From Galbula dea (Eukaryota; Chordata; Aves; Piciformes; Galbulidae): 64,000 bases of DNA. The position numbers and the translations under genes were made by a program. The stretch lies in contig VWZX01010095.1 in NCBI GenBank assembly GCA_013399015.1, positions 1,426,001 through 1,490,000 of the forward strand, in the 5' to 3' direction. Below, piece after piece: positions 11,046-24,687 of the stretch (position 1 is the stretch's first letter; each line of letters starts with the position of its first letter). Under the pieces are notes generated by a model, which did no database searches, was not told where the DNA came from, and worked only from the letters and a program-made list of their open reading frames with translations.

Positions 11046-14000
11046 GCAAATGCGTATCTGAAGGGCAGGTGTCCAAGACTGCTGGGTTTTTTTCCTGTCT
11101 CTTCAATTCATAAAATTGCTATCTCCCTCTTTGGTAGAAATGAGACTTTGCTAGTAGACTTTTGTTCATGTGTTGGCTCAAACGTAGCAATCCAGCCTTT
11201 CTGTAAGGGCCAGAGAAACAGAGCTCTGCTTCTCCTTCTGCTATTATCTCTGCGTAGTCACTTGCCAGGAGCATGATTAACATATAAAATTGTATGAACT
11301 CGAAACATCACCATCTTACATGAAAGAAAATAGAGGAAAACAAGAGATTCAGACATCACCTTTTCTTCTGCCCATCCTAACCAGCTCACAGAAAAGTCCA
11401 CACAAGTTTATGACACTGAGATATCTGCACACACTTTTGTAACTGTATTGCCAAAAACTTTTCAATAAGACTAAAGAGCAAAAAAAATCTCCTCAACATA
11501 TTAATAATTGTAGATGAACAAGTGCCTCAATCTAAATCTCTTACAGTAGACCTCATTACTAGGAGAGGTTCAGGCACTTTAAAGGCAGATTAAACTCAGT
11601 AAAGTACTGTAAAAAGGCTTAGAAAGGCAAACAGGCTGCTTTTATCCTTCTTGTTTTTCTAAATAACTGAAAGAAAACTTCTTTTGTACTACATAAATAT
11701 TGATTGTTCATCTACAGATCCAGATGTATATGATTCCTGTAGCATGGGTCACACAGTCTGACAATTAGACGAGTTCACAGTAGGGGCAGAGACACCACTT
11801 TTATTCTGTTGAGTTGGGAACATTCTCAAATTAAAAAGGGGAAACATTTCATCAATTCTTAATGTTTACAAAAGACATAATTTCTTTTCTTGTCTTCACA
11901 GAAATTTTGGCAAGCCACAAGCATTTTTTCTGAGAAATGAAAAATGCAATAAATAGAAAAGCTATTTAGATGTGTACACATGGGCACACATACACATAAA
12001 AGCACATGTACATATCACATAGATATGAATATTAGGGAGCATTTTATAGCAATGTAGACATTTATACAACAAAAGAGATCACAGTTGTCTGTTGCAATCC
12101 TACCTTGAGGGGATCTCCAAGAGGAATCCCTTCTTTCTAGGAGAGCTGCTCCTGGGGCAAGTAAGGGGTAAGCCTTGCTTTCACCTAAAGCCTGCAGTGC
12201 ACTTAGGAACCACTTATCACCTACAGAGAGAGATCAGCTCTTTCAAAGGCCAGGTCACAACACCTGGGCTAGGTTCCCACCCAAACCAAAAGCACAGCCT
12301 TGAAACAAAGTTCTGGGTCCAGGTGGGATATGGTTAGGATATTCCCAAAACATGGATGGGAATCAAGAACTAACTCTACATGTGACTTTAGCTTCTTTTG
12401 CCTTGAAATCCCCATTCACTTTATGCCTTTCACTGACCTCATGGCTATGTATGACTCACCTGGGATGCCTGTGCTTTCGTTTACATACTGAGAGTTCTGG
12501 CTGTCCTCAATAAACTAATTAGTTCATAACTTAAAGCGTGGATTGCAATCAGGCATTCACCTTCCCCAGTACAGAGAGGGATATGCAATGAATACATGAA
12601 TGAATATCAAATTGAAGCAGCAGAAAGTGGTGGGGAAACACTGCAAAGTATCCAGTACTTAGGACATTTTCCAGAAGTTGGACTGAGAAACTAAGAAAAT
12701 GGGATTTGAACACCTGTTCCACACCAGGAAGACACCCCACCACTCCCTCTTTCTTAGTCACTGGCTGAAGCATGCTGACATCCCCTCCTTCATTAATCTT
12801 TCCTTCCCTAAATAATGTATGGTTCTTATTTTAAAAAAGAGCTACAGAGAGGTAGCATCCTTTGGGGCTATAAGCAGAGCTTTTATTTTCACTTAAATTA
12901 CTATTTTTCTATTCATCAAGATCCATTGTTCATTTTTTTCCAAAAAGCTTACTTTTGGTTGACCCCAAAACAGTCTTAAACTCTACAAACTGAACAACCA
13001 GCAACAGAGCACAGTCCTAGTGTTAAATCTAAATCCTGGGTAAATCCCAGATCAAGTCATTAACTTCCTGCCTAATTTTCCTCTCTAGCTTTAATAGGAT
13101 ACATTAACCCTTACTCTCTCCCTCAGTTTCTGCATGGAGTTGCAGCTTTCTCCTGCACAATCACACTCGGTAGCAGTGCACACAGTTTCCCAAATAACCT
13201 GTGATGGGTTGCATGTGATGGGAGATCCAGCCACCCCAAGGCTGCCCTGCTTTTGCTGAAAGCCACCATTGATGCTCTGGTATCAAGTGGAAACATATCT
13301 TTGGCATGTAAGGAAGGGAACTGCATAACCGCTGCTACTGGAGCACTCCTGAAAAGCCAAGGGGCTCATGCTGATTATTTGACTTTTCAGTCATCTTGGC
13401 ACTAGACTAGGCTTTCAAAAAAAGGATATTTCAGCCTTTTTGATGAACTTTACCAGTTACAAATTACTTGGGGCTAGACCTTCATATGGATTTGTACAGT
13501 TTTTAGTGTGGTAAGGCATAATCCTCTTCAGCACTGCCACACAACGTTCAGACCTCGGCACAATAACCAAACAGAAATACACAGTAATATGATAAAATGG
13601 CACATCTGAAGAATACAGAGCACTCTCTCCAAGGTAACACCTATCTTCAACTCCTGGCTATACCCAAAGCAGATGTGGACACCTGTCTGACAGATACAAA
13701 GCTTAAATAACATTCAGCTGCAAGAACTGACTGCCTGGGCTGCAGCACAACAGTCAAATAAGAACCACATTCCCTGAAACCCAAGTTAAACCAAGGTTTC
13801 TGAAGCTGAATTCCCACACATTCTTCTCATCAAGAAGAACAGCAGACCGGTGGATGTCATTAAGGACTGGATCACTGCATGTCATTGTATATACCACTGT
13901 ATGGGAGCATACACTGGAGCACACTGTTATTTTTTATCAGCCAGAGTAAGTCCTGTACCAAGCCCTGGTTTTACAGACAAGCTGCTCTGCTTTGAACACC

Positions 14001-17000
14001 CACAAGTTTCCTGAGAGCTGCTGCTGCCCTCCACAGCTCGTGTCACCCAGCTCCTGCTATGAAGCAAGATAGCTCAGAAGACAGAGCAAAAAAAGAGCTA
14101 TTATAATTCCAAACTCAGCAAGAACTGGAAACTTCTGCCTTGCATGTGTAAGAAATCACAGCCAGCTGGTTAACACTGCCTTGCACCAGCACCGGGTAGT
14201 ATCAGGCAGCCACAGCCTCTCAGGGAACTCTAAACCTACACCAGTCTGTTGGTAAGTTTAGGATCATACTTGCATTTCTTTCCTCCTGTTGACATGAGAG
14301 TTTGTGAATGAAAAGTCTTCTAGGGTGCAACAGTATTTAAAAATGTTGACTTCAAAATGTTATTGTTTCATCAGTAAGAGATGTTTGACATTAGTTGAGA
14401 TCTGAGTTGATAAGATGGAGGGTTTTATTCAAATTTCTTTTTGTTTCTAATTGTATCTGCTCCCTTTCCTAAAAGGCATTTTGACTCTTTTGTGACTTGT
14501 GAAGTCTGTGCCATAGGTGACTTCTTAAAGAAAAACAGGCCAACACATTTCAGGAGACCTTTCCCAGAGTTTGGGCAAACAGAATTTGGGAAAATGTAGG
14601 GCACTGAAGCTGGAAAAGGCATGAAGCATGGGGGAGGAAAAACAGAGAAGCCATACTAGAAGTGAGAAATGCATTCAGAGCTCTGGAAAAGAGAGCAATG
14701 ATGTCTTCTCAGTGAAGTTTAGTAACTTTAGAAGAAAAGGATCTCAAAAACTACTTTTACTTCTGGAGAGTTCACATCTGTGTTTAGATGGCCACTGACA
14801 AAAAAGCCAGAGGTCTGAGGAAACACTGGTCCCTGCTTCAAGTATTTTGAGATCTCTCAAACTGATCCTCTGAAAAGCTGAAAAACTAAAAATCAGCAGG
14901 AGGGTATGCAGCACTTCGTAAAAAACTTCCAGGCAACCTTGCTCTGTTTCACTGCCTTGGGCCTGATTCAAGCTGAAGCCATCAGTAACTCATTTTACCT
15001 TTCTTAATTTCACACACAACAGCAAACACCAAGGAATAAATCCTGTTAATACACAACGCTCTGTACACACAAAGGAGGTGTAAGCCAATTAAATTTTACA
15101 AAGAAACACAAGAGTACCCTAAGGTGTTTGAGAAAACACAAGCTGTAGGTCTAATGCTTCAAAAGGCTTGAGAACTATCAGACAAATGACCATCATAAAA
15201 CACACGCTTATGAGACACAAATTAATCTAAAGGATTGTACAAAGGGAGAACAAAGAGGGAATATATGGCCCCGTACAAAACAGAAAACTCTCAGCATCTT
15301 GGGCCCCTCTTCATCCACAATAGGATTTCAACAAACTATCAAGAAAAGATAGCATATGGGTTATGCAACCTGGAGAAAACAGAAGGCATTAGGTATGTGA
15401 CAAATACTAGCACCAGTGTGAGAAGCACTCACAACAAACAAGCAAAAGGGTTAAAAATAACAGCTCCTGAGAAATATGCATGATACTGTAAACCCATCTT
15501 CTGTCCTGCTAGGGAAAAACAAGTGGATAGGAAAAGGGAGGTTTAATCATTTAAGGGATTATCAGGCAGGCTTATTTATGGGGTTTCAGCCCTTGGAAAC
15601 CAGATCAGCATATAGAGGAGACTGACACATGGTCTGTGAAGATTAATCTTGGGCCAGTAGAGAGACTCTTTCAAGCAACAATATTTAAAGTTAAGGTTGC
15701 ATTCTGAGTTGCCCTTGCTCTCTGTTAACTGTAAAAAGAAGTGCAACATCCTTAACTGTAGCCTTGGAGAGTTCTCTGCACAGACTGGTTTCCTGCAAAA
15801 CACCAATTTAGGAACAGCTTAGTTGTGAAGCAGTGTTATTCTAGACCTTGATGCTGTTAGCAGACAAGAAATGGGCCAGACACTCTGTGAGAAGAACTGT
15901 TATGCAAGTACCACAGCAAATTTCACAGAATAAGGCAATATGACATGCTCAGATATATTAAGGGGAAACCAGGCATCCAAATGCCAAGGGAAACTGTACT
16001 AGAGTAAGGAGGACCAGCAGCTCTGCCCTGAACAGTGTTAACATGCAGTTGCACAAACAGCCAGCGCAGAAGGCAGCAGCAATCAGACAGCAGAAGTTGC
16101 ACAGAAGTGTCTTGTTAGAGAATATTGATTTGTGCAAACAATGCAATGAACAGAGCTAAATGGTCTGCAGGTTGGATCGCTCTGAAGGGTATGAACTATG
16201 CTATGATGTGTCAGCTGAATGCTACAAGATACAGAAATTACAGACACATCGAGCCTGGAGAAGCCCTCTTAGGTTTTTAGTTTGTATCTCTCCTGAGCAG
16301 AAGGACCCAGATTTACATCCATCCCACAGACGCCAGTCTTAACTGCACTGGTGTCTCCTACAAAGTCCACGAGCTCTCTCACCATCTAATTTCAGTGCTT
16401 AAATGTTCTAGTGTTTTTTTGTACTATATAATTGCCATCTTTTTTGTTATAAATTGGGAAAACTACTTCTTGTCCTCCAGATGTTGACGTGGAAAGCAAA
16501 GCACCATTATTCCCTTTATGCCCTTTTCTATACTGTCCAACTTGTCATGTTCCCTCCCCTGTTCAGTTGTTAAAAGCACAGCTCAGCAGGCATCCATCTG
16601 CAAGGCAGTATTACTGTACTGCACAACACCTAGGACTGAACTGGAATGTAACTTGAATTATTCCACTACAGCATAATGCAATATATGCCATACAGCCAGG
16701 GGAAAGAAGATCACTGTAAAACATAATATACTCATTTTTGTTTGTAAAACCATAAATTGTCCAATTCCATCTTTCCGGGAAACCCTACATGATTCAAATC
16801 CCTCATAAATGTGTTTTGAAAGAAGCATGGATCTCTTCATCCCAAAAGTGAAGACAGACTTCAGGACATTTGCACTAACTTGTCCTGGCACAGACAGTTC
16901 AATGCCACCAAAAGCCCCTCTGGACCCCAGCCATTAAAAAGTAAGTGGTTTCTTCACATACTTTGCATGTTGGTTATTACTGTCATCACCCCCAGAGCAA

Positions 17001-19320
17001 GGCAGCTTCACTGACTAATTCTGGGATAAATATCTCAAGGGCAAATACCATCTTTACTTTCATAAAGACGCTGTTTGGCACTGGTCTAATCTACAGTAAA
17101 TACAAGAAGATACCATAGTGGAACAGACCTTAAACACTGGTAAGGAGCAAGAACGTGGTATGACCTGACCAAAATAAGCAAATCTGTGTAAGGCAGATTT
17201 TTCTCTTTCTGCTGAAGCAGGGACTGCAGAAACATTTTTTATCACATTTGACCATTAGTTACAAATTCAGCTTTTCCTCCATGGTCACCCTTCGACATCT
17301 AACTTGGCCATCTGGAACAAATTCAAAAAGAAGAGAGGATAAGAAGGAAAAAAATATGCTTATAATGCAAGACACCATTACTTCTACTGAGTGCAATATA
17401 CACTTAACAGGAATGGAGGAGATGAAGCACAGCTGCCTCTTGTGCCTGTATCAACACTATGGTTGCCTTTAGTTCTAATGACTGAGAGTACAAGAATTTA
17501 TAACACTTTTTTCCCCACAGAAATAATGAATAGTGTTAATTTATAGCACTCACAGAACTCACAACGTCAGCTCTCATAAATATCTCAGATAAGGAGATGA
17601 GAGTTTTTCCACTAAAATTTACATGAGACTGAGACATCATCTGAGACAAGTCAGCTAGCATGGTTACCCCATGTTCCCTCTACTGTCTATGGGGAGAGAG
17701 AAGATGACAACTGTCAAGAATACAATGCAGGACTTAAGGGGGTTAAAATGCCCTTTGAAGGTGGATTTCTCTCTGCTGACCAAAGCAGCCCTCCAGGATA
17801 ATCTAGACACTCTGTGCAGGTGAGGTAACTAAAATAGGATGGATCTGCAGTAAACATCTGACAAAGACCAGAACAATGGAAGATCTGGAAAAATAGTATA
17901 AATTTCACTATTCCCAGTCCAGGGCCTGCTTAGCTTTGCAGGCTGCATTTATACAGCAAACAGTTGTTCTGTGTAAGTCCCGCTCCTCCAGCCCTTTTTT
18001 TGTGCAAGATATCCCATTGTTCCTCAGAGAGGAAACAATGGCTGGCTGGAAAAAGATTATGGACATAAAAGCAGCAACATCTTTAAATCAAAGCTTTATG
18101 GTGAAAGTTGGGAAAGTCCAGATAGCAATTTTCTGCAACTTGTTTAACTCTTGGAAAACTAAAATTGCTCTTTCTACTGTCTGCAAACATAACCTACAAC
18201 TCTGCAATGCTCCCATTCAATTCCCTGTAAAAACTAAGAGGCAGTTGAACAGAACTTGGAGTGAAAAAATGTAGCCTTTTAGCCATGTACTTCAGCAACT
18301 GAAAAGACAAAAAGCCTGTAATGTCAATGGCTTACTAGAAGCAAAAGGGAAACAAAAATCTCCAATATGTGCTTAATTTCCTGCTGTAAACTAAGTAGCC
18401 TACAACTATATTCACTAAGATTTTTAAGCACAAAAGCGTTACAATACTAAATTTGAATTTTGTGACCTAAAAATAAGTTGCCAGTTTTAGAAAGATTCAG
18501 GGTATGCAGAACACCAGTGCATTAATGGGAGCTAGCTTAGAACTCCAGTACCTTAATGGGAACCAGCTTTGTCTGGTCCTTCATGAACTTTAAAACCTCC
18601 TACCAAGTTGTTTTCAGAACCCTTCCTTTCAACACATCAGTCACATGAAGTTAGCATTGCCACTACAAAATCTAGCATTTCATAAAGTGTATCTGTCAGA
18701 CTCTTCTAAAGGGCACAAAGCAGTCCACATGGGATCAGACCGACTTCTTGGTTCTTGACGTGGATGTGTTTAATAAAACACATCCTTGAAAGCATTTCTT
18801 TATATAAGAGCTACGGTGAAAAAAATGCATTCCACGACAAACAGTATCAGCGTGCCTCTATAAATGAGCTACCTGGGGGAGCAAGTCAAGATAATATTAA
18901 CAGCAACCAACAGGTTTCATCTGGCTAAAGATACAATTCCTCTTCCTCTCCAAGATGGAAAGCTGGATGAAGGCAGCATAAATCCCAACATTCAAGTATC
19001 TCCTACTGCCTAGATATAGCTATAAGCGTAAAGACGATGACAGGGTTAGTCTAGAAGCACATGTGCCACCAAGCATCTAGATGTGGGGGGTTCCTGCCAT
19101 CTCCCTGTGAACCACAAGTAGGGCTCCAAAACTGGAATCTGGTCTCCATCACAGAGAGGCATGGATTTACTAAGTTCTTTCCACCACTGTGAAAGACATG
19201 AATGAATTACAGTAACGTTTTATGCTCTAAACTATTCTGTAGATGAATCCAAAATATATGCAATTACAGGTCTAAATATAGTTCCTTACAGTTAACAGAA
19301 ATAACTCAGCTAAGTAACTC

Positions 19321-19340
19321 AGGGAGGGAGGGAGGGAGAG
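19321..19340. repeat. (GGGA)n microsatellite
   Basis: Consecutive AGGG units, purine-only on the plus strand, inside DLG2 intronic DNA. Confidence 0.8.
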
Positions 19341-21045
19341 AAGACATCTAAAAACACAAAAAACCTGACTTCTCTTGTAACCTGCTTCCCTTGTTTCGTA
19401 TGGTAGTACTGCCTTACTTTGAAGCAAAGCTTTCCTCAAATTTGTTACGAATAGTTGGATTCAAATATCCCAGTTTGTTTGTGAAAGTAAAACTTCACGG
19501 AAAATAATGAATTCATTTAGCTCTCATATTTGTTCATCCCATAGGATCTCTAAATGGCACTGTTCAACAATTTTGTAACTAAAATCAAATCTCCGGTTTA
19601 ATTCACATTTTAAATGCACTTAACTGAAGTGCAAGTAAACAAAAGCCAAAGAGAACAGCCATTTGTTTAATGACACTGCAACAGTGCAACAATCCCTACA
19701 ATGTTTCGCACCTTATCTAAAGGGAGCACATCAATGCCTGCAGGGTACTATGTTCCCCCTCTTCAGCCTCAGTTTTCTTTTTCTGACTGAGAACGACAGC
19801 AAGCATGATGCCAGCTCTGTGAATATTCTTGGGAATGTGGAGCCTTATTTCCCTCTAGAACGAAGTGAGAAGAAAAAAATCCCTTCACCTTAACACATCA
19901 GGCAAGGGCAATAACATACACAAACATGATCAGAAGCAGGAGCAAGCCTTTTTTTCCATATCCACAAGAAATCAAAGTTTATCTAAGTTGGATGTTTCTA
20001 ACTATTAAGTAAACCATTTTTTTCCTGACTAAACGGGCCTAGACCTTTAAAAGCAAAATGGCAGAGATCCATCCTATCAAGCAGTTCAGTAAAGTGTAAA
20101 TTAGGTCTAAAGCTATGTGAAATTTGAAGACCAGCACTGGATGTGAGACTTCTTTCAAAAGCAAATTCTCAAAAGGCATTCACTGTTCATCAGAAAGGGC
20201 CAGCCAATGCCAAAGCAAGCAGTGTTTATAACATCTCCAGTGAGAAATATCAGGTATTTTAAAGCATGTTTCTTTTCAGCTTTCTCTATCTCAATACTGA
20301 TTTTAGGAAAATATTTTGATCACATTCAAAACAGCAACACAGAAAGAAGGGCTGAGAGGGAAAGGGACAATCCTATCCTTAATGCTGCTATAGAAATACA
20401 TACTTTTGCACGGCCTAGAAAAAGTATCCCACCAGAATTTCTACAGATGGCATGGGTGTGGAAGACAGCAGACATGAACTCCCAAGTACATAAGAGCAAA
20501 AAGGAAAAATAATCATCAACAGAAACATGAAACTAGTGACAAACAAAGTGCTGCCAAAAGCATAAAGTAAATGAATGGGGGAGGAGGGAAATGAAAAATC
20601 CCCTCAATGTCCCTGATATTCATAGCAGTAACAGGGATTACTTGTAACAGTAGCAGATTTTCTTCTCAAATGGTAGCATTTCAAGTAGCCAGTATGTGTC
20701 CAATTACATTTAGAAAATTTAAGTCTGTTGCATGAACAAGACCAATTCAGACATTCAAAATTCAATAAAGTTGCTGGTTCGCTACCATTTTTTATCTTCA
20801 ATTCACATGCTTAAATACATTTGTAACAATATACTTTTAATACTCAAATACTGTCATGCTGGCAACTTCAATACTCTGACTGATGTGACAGTTTAAAGTA
20901 TTTCAAGGAGGGTATTTGGGTCTCTTGAGTTTATATCTTACAATTGTCAAAATGCATATCCTCATAAGACAGAAGAAGAAATCAACGCATTGATCTACTT
21001 TTAAGACTGACCCAGACACTCTTGAAACAAACAGGAGTTCCACAT

Positions 21046-21195
21046 ATTTTTAAAGCCAGAAGGGACCACTATGACTGCTCATCTAACTTACTGCACATAG
21101 GAGCCCATAAGATTTCACCCAATAAATCCTGTAGCAAGTATTTTGAAGCTGAATTACAGCTAAATATCCTGCACAGAAACATCTTCAGAGTAAAT
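21046..21195. repeat. Ancient amniote CR1-like relic
   Basis: TTTTTAAAGCCAGAAGGGACC followed by an ATCTAACTTACTGCACAT-like block and a TTTCACCCAATAAATCCTGT block matches, from memory, an old CR1-family repeat common in turtle and crocodile genomes. It is much more diverged than the CR1 copies at 10,856 and 31,549. Identification is by recall of the consensus wording only. Confidence 0.5.
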
Positions 21196-22714
21196 CACTT
21201 TCTTCAGGACTAAGACTGAAACTACAAAAAGACAGTCTTAATTTTCCTTCTGTAACCAGATAGAGTACTCCAGCCTCCTCAGTACATCAGTGTGACACAT
21301 TCAGAGCACAGCAGGATGCATTATGAAGGGATGGGACTCCTCCATACACACTGCCATTTCTACTGCAGAGTTGTAGTAATTACACGACCGACCACACGGT
21401 TCATTACAATAGCTCAGTCTTGAAAATTATTTCCTACACTGTCTTCTGTGAAAATACAATCACAAAATTCCACTTTTTGGTTTTTGTATGAAAATAATTC
21501 CAGCAGTCTGCGTGGTTTTGTCATTACTTGCATAGTAAATGTGAACTCGCAACTAATACTGAAGGGTTATTCCTACAAGGAAAAGAATCCATAGTCACAC
21601 TGACTATATCCCAGTTTCTGTTCTGTAACATTAATTTTTTACTCCTTCCACTACGTTTTGGTATCAACAGATGCAGGGATATCAGATCCAGAGACACCTA
21701 GAGAGATGAGCTGAACGGGAAAGGGGGACATGGCATTTATTCCATTCACATATTCTGACAGTTTAAAGCAGAGTCATATTTGCACGGAACCAGAAATATC
21801 GTTAAGCTCTACAAGTGTTTGCAGAGTAAGAATTTGCCCTCACACATTCCCCAGTTCTTGTTTCAGTGCTGGAAACCACACTTTCCAAAGCTGCTTCGAT
21901 ACTTGCTGTAATCACAAACTTTAGGAGAGAAGTGGCAAAACCTAAGGCTGGTCAGCTTTCCTTAATTGCTGCCATACTACAGTCAAAAAGAATTGTACTA
22001 AAGCACAGAAATCAAAGTTAATTAAAATCACATTTAAATAAACCCCATGTTCAAATCACCTTCAAAACGCAACTCTCATAACTTTTATTTTGCACTAACC
22101 TTGAAATTCTGTTATTTATTTATGCTGCCACTGCTGGCTGAAGTTTATCCACCAAAGATGTAAAGAACAGACAATAGACTAAACCTATGTTTTTAAAATT
22201 CATTAGAGAGACTTCTCACGAAATTAAATGCCAAGCTTTTCTCCTGGTGTCTGCTCAAGATCTCTGCCGTCTGATCACTACAAAATTACTGTTTGAGGTC
22301 AAATCTGATATGGCAAATCTTAAAACATGTCATTAAAAATATTTTTTTAAATTACTACTCTTTTTCTCCCACCTTCAGCACAAAAGAAAAACAGCTTCAG
22401 CCCACATTAAAACGCTTTTAATTTGAAATGGTCAGCACCAGAAATCAAGACTCTAACAAAATGAAGACACAACATGAGATAGGAAGCTTCATAGCCCACC
22501 TTTCCTCTTGACTGGCATTCTTCTTCCTACTTCTGAATCTGGCTGCAAGCACTTTTTTACAGGTGTTAATGATGAACTACTGGAACGCTTTGGGAGGTCA
22601 GGAACTGGCTACCTATTGCACAGCAGTTCTACAGTTCAGTTAGGAAATGCAGCTTCAATCTTCGTTTCTATCAGTACTTGCTGTCTTCTTGTATTGGACT
22701 TCCAATGCTTCCCA

Positions 22715-22741
22715 CAAATAAGAAAAAAAAAGGGGGGGGGA
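22715..22741. repeat. A-run then G-run homopolymer
   Basis: A run of A is immediately followed by a run of eight or more G. Low-complexity tract of uncertain length. Confidence 0.75.
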
Positions 22742-24393
22742 TATTAAGAGATGTTTTTGATTTCTTTAAAATATATTTGAATCTATAAAAATACAAGAGA
22801 AAATGTCTCTTGGCAATATAAAACCTTATAACTCCTCTTCTGGAAGCAAAGTTTGAAAATTAAAAGATTTTCTGTAATATAATTAAGGCACAGTCCATCT
22901 CTAGGCAGTTGTCTTAATACTCCACCTGTACATGCTCAAAAACATTACTTATATGCAGGAAAAAAACGCCCAAATGATCCAAGGAGGAAGACAAAAAACA
23001 ATCCAAAGTGACTCTTTAACTTCTTTTACTTCTTGAATGAATTTTGCTAGCTTTGTAATTAGGTGACTACACAGCAGTCTGAAAAGGTCCCTTTTTCCTC
23101 ACCAGACAACAGCCTTCAAATATCACCCTCTTACCCAACAGAAGTCACTTTCATTATCTGCGAGCCACCCAGCCTTACGGTCTTTAATGTCCCTCTGATC
23201 CTCCCATGTATTAAAAGAGAGGATTGAAAACGAGGAAAGCAATCCCTTGACCTGGAATTATTAAAGTGACAGTGCTGCTCCCTGGGCACTTTGGCAAAGC
23301 AGATTGCCTTATACCGGAGTCGTTTATTTCATGCCATTTCCTCCCTTCCACAGCAGCCACTCCGTGAAAGAGGAATAAGGAGAGTTAGGAGAAGAGCTTC
23401 ATAAATGGTTCATTTTCAGCGATAATGAAGTATTAACGAAATACAAAGCAAGCCATGAGATCAGTCCAGAGTTTCCCACTCAGAAGCGCAGCTGGTTGGC
23501 TTCAGTATGAGCCTCTCAATCTCCCCTTTTCTGGAAAAAAAAAAAACACAAAAAGAGAGACACAGAAACGGGATAGATTTTCCTCATCTAGCTCGTTAAG
23601 ACAAAGTACCAAAAAAGGTGGACAAGCTCCAAAAGCTTCCCTTCCCCGCATGAAGAGCCGCGATGAATATGACAGGACTTTGCTTTGCATCAGTCTTCCT
23701 TAGATGGGAACTGTATTTGCGAAGAGGGCAGCTCTGTTTTGCTCTTTAATGTTCACAATTGGGATCTGTCTGTCCACGGTTCCCTTCAAGCAGGGACTAT
23801 TACCTCGCTTCTCCTGGTCCGAAAGGGACCGTCTGTTACTTTCTGAAGCGGGACACGGCAGAGAGCGCTGTCTCGGTCAGCAGAGCACTGGGATGGGGCG
23901 CCGGTGAACTGGAGGAACCGAGCTCTCCCCCGGGACAAGCAAGAGGCAGGAGCTGAGGGGATGAGGGAGGGGATGGAGGTGGAGCGAAGCGAGACGCAAC
24001 CGGGGCGGGGAGGGAAGGAGGGAGGCTAGATGGGAGCATAAACAAACTGGTGGAGAGGGATGGGGACAACAAGGCGCGGGAGAGCAGGCCATACAGGGGC
24101 TGGGGGGCGCAAGCGGGAGAAGGGTGCAGGGCTGAGGAGAGGGGCCGCAGGCAGCTCCCAGTGCGGGGTGCTGAGGCCCGGGGAAGGGGAAGGGGTCAGC
24201 GGGTTACCCCGAGGACTGGACCTCCCCCCATCGAGGGCTTCTCGTTCCGCTAGGGGGAGTCCCCGCGTCCCAGCCGCCGGCTGCAGGATCCCCGCTCAGC
24301 CCCGTCGCCATGGAGGAGCCGTCGCCGCCGCCATCCGCCACCCCTAGCAACGAGCACCGGGCCGAGCCCTGACCCCCGTCTGCCGGCTTGCAG

Positions 24394-24398
24394 CCAAT
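24394..24398 (+). promoter_or_regulatory. CCAAT box (NF-Y type)
   Basis: CCAAT in the context GCAGCCAATCGGAGC, a good NF-Y site. It lies about 80 bp upstream of the YY1 motif of TMEM126A. Confidence 0.7.
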
Positions 24399-24431
24399 CG
24401 GAGCCCGCCATGCTGGGCCGGCGGGGAACGC

Positions 24432-24436
24432 CCAAT
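24432..24436 (+). promoter_or_regulatory. Second CCAAT box
   Basis: CCAAT in CGCCCAATCAAAGG, 38 bp downstream of the first. Paired CCAAT boxes are common in bidirectional CpG promoters. Confidence 0.6.
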
Positions 24437-24462
24437 CAAAGGTGGCCTCTGAAGCCCTGGGT

Positions 24463-24468
24463 CACGTG
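24463..24468. promoter_or_regulatory. CACGTG E-box (USF/MiT family type)
   Basis: Palindromic CACGTG within GTCACGTGAG, a USF/TFE-type E-box, placed between the CCAAT boxes and the YY1 motif. Confidence 0.6.
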
Positions 24469-24469
24469 A

Positions 24470-24687
24470 GCGGGTAAGATGGCGGCGCCCTTGAGAGGGG
24501 CGTGAGGTGGGAGGAGCTGCGTTGTAGGTGGTGGGGCCTCCTCGGAGCGAGCGCCGGGAGCGGGTCCGTAAGGGCGGGAGCGGGACGGCCGGGACAGTTC
24601 AGGGTCGTGCAGGTCAGAGACTGGCCCTGGCCGGAAGGTTGTGCCGGTGAATGCAGAGCAGGGGCGGCGCTGAGGAAGTTAACGGCG
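24470..24687 (+). other. TMEM126A: TMEM126A exon 1 (5'UTR, inferred)
   Basis: The first good donor downstream of the promoter motifs is GCG|GTGAGT, with GT at 24,688. An exon from near the YY1 site to 24,687 would be non-coding, since its only early ATG frame stops after eight codons. It would join the acceptor at 25,759. The 5' end is inferred from the motifs, not seen. Confidence 0.6.
24476..24486 (+). promoter_or_regulatory. YY1 motif AAGATGGCGGC
   Basis: Exact AAGATGGCGGC, the canonical YY1 element that usually sits near the start of 5'UTRs. Its ATG opens a frame of only eight codons (MAAPLRGA, stop at 24,503), so it is a tiny upstream ORF and not the protein start. Confidence 0.75.

Larger units (their letters stand above)
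10481..23900 (-). other. DLG2: DLG2 intron 5' of the L27 exon
   Basis: No coding exon could be supported over about 13 kb between the L27 exon and the promoter CpG island. Open frames are short (at most about 110 codons), AT-rich and without family motifs. A short exon carrying the initiator Met and a few residues, ending with a single G, should lie here or in the CpG island, but I could not place it. Repeats include a CR1 at 10,856–11,045, an ancient CR1-like relic at 21,046, a GGGA microsatellite at 19,320 and an A/G homopolymer at 22,720. Confidence 0.65.

Noticed and set aside
24205..24246. Possible DLG2 first coding exon on the minus strand (ATGGGGGGAGGT... to a GTAACC donor)
   Set aside because: The exon would end in phase 0 but the L27 exon needs one leftover base, so the frame does not join.
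24310..24372. 20-codon plus-strand frame MEEPSPPPSATPSNEHRAEP in the CpG island
   Set aside because: It lies upstream of the promoter motifs of TMEM126A and shows no conservation that I can recognise. Most likely chance.
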